Source: an uncultured Cohaesibacter sp.
GTDB lineage: Bacteria > Pseudomonadota > Alphaproteobacteria > Rhizobiales > Cohaesibacteraceae
Reading direction: 5' to 3'
Assembly: GCF_963677725.1 (NCBI RefSeq)
Contig: NZ_OY782507.1
Location: 4,214,501 to 4,278,500 of the forward strand
Length of the DNA: 64,000 nucleotides
The translations under genes were made by a program, and so were the position numbers. Of the stretch, positions 30,328-39,067 are shown in pieces. Below the pieces are notes generated by a model that saw nothing but the letters and a program-made list of their open reading frames with translations, was not told where the DNA came from and did no database searches. Each line of letters begins with the position of its first letter. Within the stretch, counting starts at the first letter, position 1.

Positions 30328-31053
30328 TCAGTGTCTGCCGCCTTCGAGATAGGCTGCCTGAACTTCCGGATTTTCCAGCAGTTCATGGCCGCCACCCGAA
30401 AGGGTGATTTGCCCGTTGATCATGACATAGCCACGATGGGCAAGACGCAGGGCGTGAAAGGCATTCTGCTCGACGAGGAAGACGGTCAGGCCCTGTTTTT
30501 CATTCAGCTCCTTGATGACCTCGAAGATCTGCTTGACGACCAGCGGCGCAAGGCCAAGGGATGGTTCGTCGAGCATCAGCAATTTTGGACGGGACATCAG
30601 AGCGCGGGCAATGGCCAGCATTTGCTGTTCGCCACCCGATAGGGTGCCGCCGCGCTGGTTTTGCCGCTTCTCGAGAATCGGGAAGAGGTCGAACACCATG
30701 CGGAGATCTTCGTCCATATGCGCATAATTGATGACCGCAGCCCCCATCAGCAGATTTTCCATCACTGTCATGCGGCCAAAGATGCGGCGGCCTTCCGGTG
30801 ACTGGGCAATGGACCGATGGGCGATTTCGTGGGTCGGCAAATGGGTGATGTCTTCGCCATCATAGGTGATGGTGCCTGCGCGCGCCTTGGTGATGCCGCA
30901 GACAGTCATCATGGTGGTGGACTTGCCAGCGCCGTTGGCCCCGATGATGGTCACAATCTCCCCTTCATTGACATCGATATCGATGCCACGAAGGGCGATG
31001 ATCTTGCCATAGTAGGTTTCAATCCCTCTCAGGCTGAGGAGTGGCTCGCTCAT
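30328..31053 (-). CDS. livF: Branched-chain amino acid ABC transporter, ATP-binding protein LivF
   Basis: A 241-aa ABC ATPase: Walker A GANGAGKST near residues 36-44, Q-loop SIAQSPEGRRIFGRMTV, signature LSGGEQQML and Walker B LLMLDEPSLGLAPLVV. The EGRRIF and GLAPL features are typical of LivF. Its start overlaps the livG stop by four bases. Confidence 0.97.
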   Translation of the reverse strand: MSEPLLSLRGIETYYGKIIALRGIDIDVNEGEIVTIIGANGAGKSTTMMTVCGITKARAGTITYDGEDITHLPTHEIAHRSIAQSPEGRRIFGRMTVMENLLMGAAVINYAHMDEDLRMVFDLFPILEKRQNQRGGTLSGGEQQMLAIARALMSRPKLLMLDEPSLGLAPLVVKQIFEVIKELNEKQGLTVFLVEQNAFHALRLAHRGYVMINGQITLSGGGHELLENPEVQAAYLEGGRH

Positions 31054-31919
31054 GAGATTTTCTCCTCTTCGTGGGCAAGACGTGCTTCTGCTTCGGCAAT
31101 TTCAACCTCATCGTCATCCACGCCGAGATAGGCGGCGATGACATGGGGGTCATTCTGCACGAATTTAGCGTCCCCGTCGGAGATCTTGACGCCATAGTCA
31201 AGTACGACAACGTGATCGGAAATCTGCATCACCATCGACATGTCGTGCTCGATCAAAAGAACAGCTGTATCGTCAAGTTCGCGGATCGAGAGAAGCAGCT
31301 GATTGAGTTCCAGCGTTTCTTTGGGATTGAGGCCGGCTGCAGGTTCGTCGAGGCAGAGCAGCTCGGGATTGGTGCACATGGCACGGGCAATCTCAAGGCG
31401 GCGCTGGTCGCCGTAAGGCAGGTCGGCTGCCGGATCGTCGGCCCGATCAATGAGATCAATGCGTTCGAGCCAAGCCTTGGCTTTTTCAACCGAGTCCTGT
31501 TCGGACCGCCGGAACGATTTCAGCCCCAGCACACCTGCAATTGTGAAGACGGAATCGACCATCAGTTTGTTATGCTGGGCGATCATCAGATTTTCCAGAA
31601 CGGTCATGCCGCCAAACAGACGGATATTCTGAAAGGTCCTTGCCACGCGGGCATGGTGTGAGATCTGAAAGTCTGGCATCCGCTCCAACAGATATTGACT
31701 GCCGTTGGCGCGATTCATGGTGATGCGGCCCTCGGTCGGCTTGTAGAAGCCGGTGACACAGTTAAAGACCGTGGTCTTGCCTGCGCCGTTGGGACCGATC
31801 AGGGCGGTAATGTCGTTGCGACCGACCTCAAAGGAGAGGTCGTCGATCGCCACCAGACCACCGAAGCGCATGGTCAGATGCTCAACGGTGAGGATCGGGT
31901 TGTCTTGCCAGCTGGTCAT
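31050..31919 (-). CDS. livG: Branched-chain amino acid ABC transporter, ATP-binding protein LivG
   Basis: A 289-aa ABC ATPase: HLTMRFGGLVAIDDLSFEV, Walker A GPNGAGKTT, FNCVTGFYKPTEG, RTFQNIRLFGGMTVLENL, and Walker B LLCLDEPAAGLNP followed by EHDMSMVM. The family signature is degenerate (DLPYGDQRRLEIARA), as usual in LivG. The acidic, helical C-terminal extension of about 30 residues (DDDEVEIAEAEARLAHEEEK) is longer than in E. coli. It overlaps livF and livM by four bases each. Confidence 0.97.
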   Translation of the reverse strand: MTSWQDNPILTVEHLTMRFGGLVAIDDLSFEVGRNDITALIGPNGAGKTTVFNCVTGFYKPTEGRITMNRANGSQYLLERMPDFQISHHARVARTFQNIRLFGGMTVLENLMIAQHNKLMVDSVFTIAGVLGLKSFRRSEQDSVEKAKAWLERIDLIDRADDPAADLPYGDQRRLEIARAMCTNPELLCLDEPAAGLNPKETLELNQLLLSIRELDDTAVLLIEHDMSMVMQISDHVVVLDYGVKISDGDAKFVQNDPHVIAAYLGVDDDEVEIAEAEARLAHEEEKIS

Positions 31920-33208
31920 CCTTCACCCTCCGCAACGAGATCGCCTGAAACGGCTTTCTTTTCTTTCAAATAGACAGAAGGTTCACGACTGGAGACGAGA
32001 CCACGCGGTTTCCAAACCATGATGACAACCATCAGGAGGCCAAAGACCAGCATGCGCAGCTCTTCAAGTTCTCGGAAGACCTCAAAGCCGCCAATCATGA
32101 AGATCGAGGCGATGACGACACCCAGCTGGCTGCCCAGTCCACCCAGAACCACGATGGCGAGAATGATCGCCGATTCGATAAAGGTAAAGCTTTCCGGTGA
32201 GATAAAGCCCTGACGGGTGGCAAAGAAGGCACCGGCAAAGCCGCCAAACATGGCACCCAGCGAGAAGGCGGTCAGTTTGGTGTTGGTGGTGTTGATGCCG
32301 AGGGATCGGCAGGCAATCTCGTCTTCGCGCAGGGCTTCCCATGCACGGCCAATCGGCAGGCGACGCAGGCGCATGGTGATGAAGTTGGTCAACAAAGCCA
32401 GTGCGAGGATGAGATAGAAGAGGAAGATCACCCGGTGCAACGAGGAATAATCCAGTCCGAAGAAATCGGCAAAGCCGTTTTTGCGGGTGAATTCAAGACC
32501 AAAGAAGCTGGGGCGCGGAATGCGCGAAATGCCATCCGGGCCACCGGTGAATTCATACCAGTTCAGAAGCACGACGCGAATGATCTCACCAAAGGCCAAG
32601 GTGACGATGGCGAGATAATCGCCGCGCAAACGCAAGACCGGGAAACCAAGAATGATGCCCCAGAAAGCGGCGAGAATACCGGCCAGCGGCAGACAGATCC
32701 AGAAGGAAAGGTCGAAATTCTGTGCCAGCAACGCATAGGAATAGGCGCCCACGGCATAGAAGGCGACATAGCCAAGATCGAGCAGGCCAGCAAGGCCAAC
32801 CACGATATTCAGGCCCCAACCAAGCATGATGTAGGTAAGGACCAGAATGCCAAGGTCGATCGCATAGCGGTTGCCATAGAAGGGCAGGGTGATGGCGAAG
32901 ACCAGCAATGCCGGGCCAATGAAGGTGCCAATCTTGGTCAGGGTGTCGGCTTTTGGAACCAGAGACTTGGTCGCATCGGCAATGACATTGTTGCCCTGCC
33001 AGATGAACAGGCCCATCAGCAGGCGGCCGACAAAGACCACGGCGACCATGGCAGCGACCATTGGCCATTGGGACTTGAGCGTCAGGCCGCCGGGGATCGT
33101 CTCAGTCTTCAAGCCAACCATGATACAGGTCAGCGCAAGGGTGACGAGCGCGGCCAGACCTGCATCTTTCAACGCAGACTGGATGCGGCTTTGAGGTGCT
33201 GCAGACAT
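31916..33208 (-). CDS. livM: Branched-chain amino acid ABC transporter permease LivM
   Basis: A 430-aa permease. The N-terminal about 110 residues, with two or three extra hydrophobic segments, correspond to the LivM N-terminal domain seen in E. coli LivM and absent from shorter permeases. The core has GLAGLLDLGYVAFYAVGAYSYALL, LRLRGDYLAIVTLAFGEI and the cytoplasmic coupling loop GRAWEALREDEIACRSLGIN. It overlaps livG by four bases and follows livH with a one-base gap, so the operon is tightly coupled. Confidence 0.96.
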   Translation of the reverse strand: MSAAPQSRIQSALKDAGLAALVTLALTCIMVGLKTETIPGGLTLKSQWPMVAAMVAVVFVGRLLMGLFIWQGNNVIADATKSLVPKADTLTKIGTFIGPALLVFAITLPFYGNRYAIDLGILVLTYIMLGWGLNIVVGLAGLLDLGYVAFYAVGAYSYALLAQNFDLSFWICLPLAGILAAFWGIILGFPVLRLRGDYLAIVTLAFGEIIRVVLLNWYEFTGGPDGISRIPRPSFFGLEFTRKNGFADFFGLDYSSLHRVIFLFYLILALALLTNFITMRLRRLPIGRAWEALREDEIACRSLGINTTNTKLTAFSLGAMFGGFAGAFFATRQGFISPESFTFIESAIILAIVVLGGLGSQLGVVIASIFMIGGFEVFRELEELRMLVFGLLMVVIMVWKPRGLVSSREPSVYLKEKKAVSGDLVAEGEG

Positions 33209-33209
33209 A

Positions 33210-34124
33210 TCAGACCTTCTCCACTTCTGGCTTGCCGAGCAGTCCGGATGGCAGGAAGATCAGCACAATTGCCAGAATCGAGAAGGCTGCGACATCCTTG
33301 TATTCGACTGAGAAATAACCAGACCAGAAGGTTTCGATCAGGCCGATCAGGAGGCCACCAAGCATGGCGCCCGGCAGGGAGCCGATGCCGCCAAGAACGG
33401 CTGCGGTGAAGGCTTTCACCCCGGCAAGGAAGCCGATGAAGAAATCGATCACGCCATAATAAAGCAGGAACATGATGCCAGCGACCGAGGCAAGCGCTGC
33501 ACCCATGACGAAGGTCAACGAAATGGTGCGGTCGACATTGACGCCAAGCAGGGCAGCCATTTTCTGATCCTGCTCACAGGCGCGCTGGGCGCGGCCAAGG
33601 GAGGTCTTGTTGATCAGAAGGGTGAAGCCAGCCATCAGGCACACCGTGGTCACAATGATCAGGATCTGCATATAGGAAAGCTGAACAACAAAGCCATCCT
33701 CTTCCATCAATTGGAAGCCGCCCGTGATCTGCGGTGGCAGAGGCTTGACGCGCGCGCCCTGAACGATCTGGACGAAGTTTTGCAGCACAATGGACATGCC
33801 AATCGCTGTGATGAGCGGAGCCAGTCGGAATGAACCGCGCAACGGACGATAGGCGAGGCGTTCGACACTCCAGCCCCAGACCGAAGTCATCAGCATCGAA
33901 ACGATCAGCACGATCAGCAGCACGATCGGCAGAAAGGTGACACCCATGGCAGTGACGGCCAGAAGGGTAATCAGTGCGATGAAGGCACCAACCATGAAGA
34001 TGTCACCATGGGCAAAGTTAATCATGCCGATGATGCCATAAACCATGGTGTAACCAATGGCGATCAGGCCGTAGATGGACCCTAGTGTTATGCCATTGAT
34101 CAGCTGTTGTATAAAATATTCCAT
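33210..34124 (-). CDS. livH: Branched-chain amino acid ABC transporter permease LivH
   Basis: A 304-aa permease, first gene of the liv operon. Motifs: QLINGITLGSIYGLIAIGYT, GMINFAHGDIFMVGAF, the coupling loop RACEQDQKMAALLGVN and FFIGFLAGVKAFTAAVLGGI. The frame is open to 34316, but MEYFIQQLINGITLG at 34124 is the family start and the upstream residues look non-coding. The Shine-Dalgarno is weak. Confidence 0.96.
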   Translation of the reverse strand: MEYFIQQLINGITLGSIYGLIAIGYTMVYGIIGMINFAHGDIFMVGAFIALITLLAVTAMGVTFLPIVLLIVLIVSMLMTSVWGWSVERLAYRPLRGSFRLAPLITAIGMSIVLQNFVQIVQGARVKPLPPQITGGFQLMEEDGFVVQLSYMQILIIVTTVCLMAGFTLLINKTSLGRAQRACEQDQKMAALLGVNVDRTISLTFVMGAALASVAGIMFLLYYGVIDFFIGFLAGVKAFTAAVLGGIGSLPGAMLGGLLIGLIETFWSGYFSVEYKDVAAFSILAIVLIFLPSGLLGKPEVEKV

Positions 34125-34623
34125 TTGACTCGCTGTTCCTGAGCTCTTTGTGGCTTGATCACCACTTTTTTTGTTTGGAATGTGATGCTTATTTTTGTTT
34201 TGAGATCTATGTCCCGGACAACTTTTTAGCAAGAAGCGAGATCGGACACAAATGTTTCGAACCAGATTTCGATCATTATTGATATATTTCGGGATAAGTG
34301 CCCAAAATTTGACCAAATGAATTCGGGTCTACGATAAAAATGGCGAGGAAATAGCTGACTTTTGGAAGGATGGTTGCGAAATAGTCGGTTTTTGTGGAAC
34401 ATTTCCACCGAGGTGGTTGTTAATTGTGCAGATGTGGCGGATCTTTATGACAAAAGTCTTAGAACATCTTGCTAATACGTAGTCTTGACTCGTAAATACT
34501 GCGGTGCAGCTAACTTTGGGTGCGCTGCGAAATATTTGTCACAGTATTATTACTTATGGGTTCTTTCCGCTTTAGTTTTTGGCATTTGGGCTTTTGAAAG
34601 GCGCTGTCAGCTTTGAGCGTTGC
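34125..34623. other. Regulatory region upstream of the liv operon
   Basis: 499 bp without a gene between livH (minus) and the radC stop. It is AT-rich and must contain the liv promoter. An imperfect 20-odd-base repeat (GGAAATAGCTGACTTTTGG near 34347; GCGAAATAGTCGGTTTTTG near 34376) is present and could bind an Lrp-type regulator. No terminator for radC is obvious. Confidence 0.4.
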
Positions 34624-35322
34624 TCAAATCAAGCCCAGGCTGCGGAAACTGGTGTGACCATTTCGGGCGACGATAATATGATCATGGAGTGAAATGCCCA
34701 AGGGCTCGGCTGCATCGGCCACCTGTTTGGTCATGTCGATATCTGCCCGCGATGGTGTGGGGTCGCCGCTGGGGTGATTATGGACCATAACGATGGCCGT
34801 CGCCGACAAGTCCAGCGCCCGTTTGACCACTTCGCGAATATAAACTGGCGTGTGGTCGACGGTGCCGGTCTGCTGCACTTCATCGGCAATCAGGGCATTC
34901 TTCTTGTCAAGAAAGAGAATGCGGAATTGTTCAATGTCATTGTAGGCCATGGCGGTGCGGCAATGGTCAAGCACGGCCTGCCATGAGGAGAGGATCGGGC
35001 GGTCCTTGACCCGATCAGACGCAAAACGGGCAGCGGCGGCCTGAACCAGCTTGAGATCGGTGACAACGGACGGGCCAATGCCATCCATTTCCAGCAACAG
35101 CTTTTCAGGGGCCGCAAGCACTTCGGCAAAGGAGCCAAAGCGCTTGATCAGCGCTTTGGCCAATGGTTTTGTATCCCGGCGCGGAATGCTGCGGAACAGA
35201 AGCAGTTCAAGCAATTCATAATCGTGCAGTGCTTCGGGGCCAGCGTCGCGAAACTTGCCGCGAAGCCTGTCCCGATGGCCCAGATAATGGGGCGTGCCTG
35301 CTGAATCCTTCAAACCGCGCAT
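34624..35322 (-). CDS. radC: RadC family JAMM-domain protein
   Basis: A 232-aa protein with an N-terminal helix-hairpin-helix ([18 protein letters not shown], about 77-94) and a C-terminal JAB/MPN domain with the metal motif H181-N-H183[11 protein letters not shown]194. The historic DNA-repair name is not well supported in general; biochemical function is unknown. The start [20 protein letters not shown] fits the family. It lies 9 bp after the map stop on the same strand, so the two are probably co-transcribed. Confidence 0.95.
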   Translation of the reverse strand: MRGLKDSAGTPHYLGHRDRLRGKFRDAGPEALHDYELLELLLFRSIPRRDTKPLAKALIKRFGSFAEVLAAPEKLLLEMDGIGPSVVTDLKLVQAAAARFASDRVKDRPILSSWQAVLDHCRTAMAYNDIEQFRILFLDKKNALIADEVQQTGTVDHTPVYIREVVKRALDLSATAIVMVHNHPSGDPTPSRADIDMTKQVADAAEPLGISLHDHIIVARNGHTSFRSLGLI

Positions 35323-35331
35323 GGATGCCCT

Positions 35332-36168
35332 CTAGCTATTGGCTTTTATATAGGGCGGCTTGTCATAACCTGCTGGTGACAAGGTGAAGATCTCGCAGCC
35401 ATCCTCGGTGATGCCGACGGAATGCTCGAACTGGGCCGAGAGGGACCGGTCACGGGTGACCGCTGTCCAGCCATCATTCAACACCTTTACATGGGGTTTG
35501 CCCAGATTGATCATCGGTTCGATAGTGAAAATCATGCCGGGCTTGAGTTCAACCCCTTCGCCCTTGCGGCCATAGTGGAGAATGTTTGGTGCATCATGGA
35601 ACAGGCGGCCCAGACCATGGCCACAAAAGTCGCGCACCACGCCGCAGCGTTCCCGCTCTGCATATTCCTGAATGGCCGCGCCAATGTCGCCTGTGGTGTT
35701 GCCCGGTTTGGCGGCCGCAATGCCGATTTGCAACGATTCATAGGTGACTTCGATCAGGCGTTCGGCGGCGCGCTTGATCTGGCCGACGGTATACATGCGC
35801 GAGCTGTCCCCGTGCCAACCATCAAGGATATAGGTGACGTCGACATTGACGATGTCGCCTTCCTTCAGGGGCTTGTCATTGGGGATGCCATGGCAGACCA
35901 CATGGTTGATCGAAGTGCAGCTGAATTTTTTATAGCCGCGATAATTGAGGGTCGCGGGCACGGCGTTATTTTCTGCGCAAAAGCTGCTGATATAATCATC
36001 AATGGCTTGGGTGGTGACGCCGGGGGCAATCAATTCCGCTACGCCATCGAGGGCCCGGGCCGTCAATTGTCCGGCGCGGCGCATGCCTTCAAAGGCTTCT
36101 TCGTCAAACAGCCTGATGTCTCCGGTGTTGCGCAACGGGCCATCGTCGGCCGCAATATAATTTACCAT
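35332..36168 (-). CDS. map: Methionine aminopeptidase, type I
   Basis: A 278-aa enzyme removing the initiator Met from nascent proteins. All five metal ligands are recognisable: two Asp in NVDVTYILDGWHGDSSRM, His in DFCGHGLGRLFHDAPN, Glu in FTIEPMINLG and Glu in AQFEHSVGITEDG. The frame is open to 36402, but MVNYIAADDGPLRNTGDI at 36168 is the likely start; ATG 36216 would add a low-complexity lysine stretch. It lies between sfsA and radC, all on the minus strand. Confidence 0.96.
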   Translation of the reverse strand: MVNYIAADDGPLRNTGDIRLFDEEAFEGMRRAGQLTARALDGVAELIAPGVTTQAIDDYISSFCAENNAVPATLNYRGYKKFSCTSINHVVCHGIPNDKPLKEGDIVNVDVTYILDGWHGDSSRMYTVGQIKRAAERLIEVTYESLQIGIAAAKPGNTTGDIGAAIQEYAERERCGVVRDFCGHGLGRLFHDAPNILHYGRKGEGVELKPGMIFTIEPMINLGKPHVKVLNDGWTAVTRDRSLSAQFEHSVGITEDGCEIFTLSPAGYDKPPYIKANS

Positions 36169-36265
36169 TGGGTCTGTTCCGTTCGTCTTCTTTTTGGTCT
36201 GGCTGAAACCGGCCATGGCCGCCCAGCCCTGATTGGGGTCTATGTTCCGCGTTTTGCAATCTCTG

Positions 36266-36967
36266 TCAATCGGCAAAGGGCAGAGAATGGGTGAGGTGGA
36301 TACCCTGCGGAGATATATCGCAGCCATAGACCAGCGCTTCGACACCTCGGGCGCGGGCCTGGTCAAAGGCGGTGGCATAGGTCGGGTCAATATCGGCTGC
36401 AAGACTGAAGCGAGCGCAGTCTGTGCGGTTGACCAGATAGAGCATCACCGCGCGTTTGCCTTGCTCGACCATGTCTCCCAGCTCGACCAGATGCTTTGCG
36501 CCGCGCTTGGTGACCGAATCCGGGAATTCGGCAAGTTCAGGCTGACGCAGCAAATGGACATTCTTGACTTCCACATAGCAGTCAACCTTGTCCGGGTCTT
36601 CGAGCAACAGGTCAATGCGGCTATTCTTGCCATATTTCACTTCGCGCCGCAGTGACTGATAGCCGCTGATTTCGGGGATCTTGTCAGCCAGAATGGCTTC
36701 TTCGACAATGCGGTTGGGATGGGTGGTGTTGATGCCAATCATTGTCTCGCCAAGTTCGAGCAACTCCCAGCTATAGGCGAGCTTGCGTTTGGGATTGTTC
36801 GATTCTGACAGCCAGACCCGCGTGCCGGGGTCCTTCAGACCGAGCATCGAGCCGGGATTGGCGCAATGGGCGGTGATGATCGTGCCATCTTCGAGCTCTA
36901 CATCTGCGAGGAAGCGTTTGTATCGCTGGATGAGGCGGCCGGGAATGAGGGGGCTGTCAAATATCAT
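36266..36967 (-). CDS. sfsA: SfsA family protein (sugar fermentation stimulation homologue)
   Basis: A 233-aa protein with the SfsA pattern: LIPGRLIQRYKRFLADVELE (OB-like DNA-binding region), AHCANPGSMLGL, and a nuclease-fold C-terminal domain with SRIDLLLEDP, CYVEVKNVHLL and FPDSVTKRGAKHLVEL, which resembles a PD-(D/E)XK site. The molecular role is unsettled. It is 97 bp upstream of map and divergent from the CinA-like gene. Confidence 0.95.
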   Translation of the reverse strand: MIFDSPLIPGRLIQRYKRFLADVELEDGTIITAHCANPGSMLGLKDPGTRVWLSESNNPKRKLAYSWELLELGETMIGINTTHPNRIVEEAILADKIPEISGYQSLRREVKYGKNSRIDLLLEDPDKVDCYVEVKNVHLLRQPELAEFPDSVTKRGAKHLVELGDMVEQGKRAVMLYLVNRTDCARFSLAADIDPTYATAFDQARARGVEALVYGCDISPQGIHLTHSLPFAD

Positions 36968-37197
36968 GATCTTTTTTCTGGTTCGCTATGATCTGGTTTT
37001 GAGCGCAATATGAGGTTACGTCTTCCGTGTCAGGCGATCGGGACTGTTCTAGCCTATCTATTTGTTGAGATTTGGGGCGGGAGAATCAACCGTGTCTTGT
37101 GGCAGAGGCGTGCATGGGTTAAAGCGAAGTGCATTCACCGCAGTGACTTTGCGTATCACGTGCGGGCAGATCATGCTTCAAAAAGGGATGTGTGGCA

Positions 37198-37956
37198 ATG
37201 AATGCAAAAATCATGACTGCCGCTGTGTTGGTGATCGGGGATGAAATTCTGTCTGGTCGCACCAAAGACCGAAATGTCGGCTTCATTGCGGATTATCTCA
37301 CCCAACTTGGTATTGATTTGAAAGAGGTCCGGATCGTCTCTGACGATATGAAGGCGATCATTGACGCTGTCAATGCATTGCGGGCGGGCTTTGATTATGT
37401 CTTTACCACCGGGGGTATCGGGCCGACCCATGACGACATTACGGCAGATGCGGTGGCCGCCGCCTTTGGTGTTGGGATCGATCATGACCCGCGGGCGATG
37501 GCGATTCTGGAAGCCCATTATGCCCAGATGCCCGATGCCGAGTTCAATGATGCCCGCAAGCGGATGGCGCGAATTCCGTTTGGCGCTGATTTGATCGAGA
37601 ACAAGGTTTCAAAAGCGCCGGGCTTCAGGCTGGGCAATGTTCATGTCATGGCTGGCGTGCCCTCTGTCATGCAGGCCATGATGGATGCGATCGCGCCGAC
37701 TTTGCAGGCGGGCAGCCAGATTGAAAGCGTAACCATTGATTCCGGGCTGGGAGAGGGCCTTGTTGCGGGGCGTCTGGGGGATGTGCAAAAGGCGCATCCT
37801 GGCGTGGTGATTGGCTCCTATCCCTATATTCGCGATGACTTGTTCGCGACCAATATTGTCCTGCGCAGCCGGGACAAGGCAGCTTTGGGGGCCGCAGCAG
37901 TGGCGGTCGAGGCCCTGATTGAAGAACTCAAAGATCAGCAACAAAAGCAATTCTAA
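37198..37956 (+). CDS. CinA N-terminal (MoCF-biosynthesis) domain protein
   Basis: A 252-aa stand-alone MoaB/Mog-like domain: AAVLVIGDEILSGRTKDRN, then TTGGIGPTHDDITADAVA, and VMAGVPSVMQAM. It lacks the C-terminal PncC/CinA nicotinamide-mononucleotide deamidase domain. Relatives are annotated as competence/damage-inducible protein A or as NMN/ADP-ribose pyrophosphatases. GTG 37192 is an alternative start with closer Shine-Dalgarno spacing. It is 73 bp upstream of gpt on the same strand. Confidence 0.88.
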   Translation: MNAKIMTAAVLVIGDEILSGRTKDRNVGFIADYLTQLGIDLKEVRIVSDDMKAIIDAVNALRAGFDYVFTTGGIGPTHDDITADAVAAAFGVGIDHDPRAMAILEAHYAQMPDAEFNDARKRMARIPFGADLIENKVSKAPGFRLGNVHVMAGVPSVMQAMMDAIAPTLQAGSQIESVTIDSGLGEGLVAGRLGDVQKAHPGVVIGSYPYIRDDLFATNIVLRSRDKAALGAAAVAVEALIEELKDQQQKQF

Positions 37957-38029
37957 GCCCTCTGGCGAGGCTCTTGCCGGGCCTGTCTATGGCTTCAACT
38001 CTCTTGTCTCTTGGAAGGATTGAAATCCG

Positions 38030-38536
38030 ATGTCTGAAGCGTCCAACAATGCATTTCCCGTCTATTGGGAACAATTTCACCGCGATTGCCGGGCCCTTGC
38101 CTGGCGCTTGAAGGGTGTCTCCGAATGGAAGGCGATTGTCTGCATCACCCGTGGTGGCTTGGTGCCTGCTGCGATTATTGCCCGTGAGCTGGGCGTGCGG
38201 ATGATCGATACGGTCTGTGTGGCCTCCTATCACGATTATGAGAGTCAGGGCGATATGACTGTTCTCAAGCCCATCGATCCGTCCGTGGTGGATGTTCATG
38301 GTGGCGAAGGCGAGGGTGTTTTGATCATCGACGATCTGGTCGATACGGGCAAAACCGCCAAGGTTGTACGCGCCATGCTGCCCAAAGCGCACTTTGCCAC
38401 TGTCTATGCCAAGCCCATGGGGCGGCCGCTGGTTGATACATTTGTGACCGAGGTTTCGCAGGACACGTGGATCTATTTTCCATGGGATATGGGCCTGCAA
38501 TTTCAAGCGCCAATCGCCAAAGGTCACGAAGGTTAA
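38030..38536 (+). CDS. gpt: Xanthine-guanine phosphoribosyltransferase
   Basis: A 168-aa salvage enzyme making GMP and XMP from guanine/xanthine and PRPP. The PRPP site is [17 protein letters not shown] (about residues 99-115), with [17 protein letters not shown] upstream and a hood region ending [11 protein letters not shown]. The C-terminal WIYFPWD element is typical of Gpt rather than Hpt. An intrinsic terminator follows. It complements the urate-degradation and purine-synthesis genes in the window. Confidence 0.95.
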   Translation: MSEASNNAFPVYWEQFHRDCRALAWRLKGVSEWKAIVCITRGGLVPAAIIARELGVRMIDTVCVASYHDYESQGDMTVLKPIDPSVVDVHGGEGEGVLIIDDLVDTGKTAKVVRAMLPKAHFATVYAKPMGRPLVDTFVTEVSQDTWIYFPWDMGLQFQAPIAKGHEG

Positions 38537-38591
38537 ACTGAGTCGTTTGGTGAATTTGGAACGTTAAACCAGCTTTTTACGCGTCTTTCAT

Positions 38592-38623
38592 GGGCGTCCG
38601 GAGGGTCTCCGGGCGCTCATTTT
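38592..38623 (+). terminator. gpt intrinsic terminator
   Basis: GGGCGTCCGGAG, GGT loop, CTCCGGGCGCTC (two wobble pairs), followed by ATTTTC, 56 bp after the gpt stop. Confidence 0.8.
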
Positions 38624-38740
38624 CTTGTGTATTTATAACGTTTGACCCTGTCTAGGCTTGTGGATCGCGGTAATCCACTTGCTTGCAATTGCCCAAACTA
38701 CGCATTAGCAATGAGTTGACTCGTATAGACGAGCTTATAA

Positions 38741-38826
38741 GCGGGCATGGCGGAATTGGTAGACGCAAGGGACTTAAAATCCCTCGATCCTAGATCGTCC
38801 GGGTTCGATTCCCGGTGCCCGCACCA
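38741..38826 (+). tRNA. tRNA-Leu (UAA anticodon)
   Basis: 86 nt with encoded CCA. Acceptor stem GCGGGCA pairs with TGCCCGC. The D-arm contains AATTGGTAGACGC. The anticodon stem AGGGA/TCCCT encloses CTTAAAA, so the anticodon is TAA. A long class II variable arm (CGATCCTAGATCG) and T-arm CCGGGTTCGATTCCCGG follow. The long variable arm and anticodon agree on leucine. Confidence 0.98.
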
Positions 38827-38953
38827 GACTGATTTCCTGATCTTTTCAGTATTCGGCATTTCTCCTCACCAAGCGAAAGATGCAATCGTTGTAGCAACGG
38901 CCAAAGTGGGCGATTGTTGAAGTTGATATGCGCCTTTTTACGGAGGTTCCAAC

Positions 38954-39028
38954 GTGGGATCTCAGCGCAACAGGGCCTTTAAGCTAGTGGCAGCTATGTT
39001 GTGGCTGGACTATTCTGTGGTTGTCTAA
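38954..39028 (+). CDS. Possible 24-aa ORF upstream of the SLC13 gene
   Basis: GGAGG at 38942-38946 lies seven bases before GTG 38954, followed by 24 codons and TAA at 39026, 39 bp before the permease start. The peptide is MGSQRNRAFKLVAAMLWLDY with a short hydrophobic end. It might be a leader peptide or chance; only the Shine-Dalgarno supports it. Confidence 0.2.
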   Translation: MGSQRNRAFKLVAAMLWLDYSVVV

Positions 39029-39067
39029 ATTCCGCCTAATTTCTACTCACATGCAAATGGGCCTGCC

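Noticed and set aside
32435-33409. 324-codon plus-strand open frame
   Set aside because: Antisense to livM and the start of livH; composition Gln/Asp/Ala-rich as expected for a shadow.
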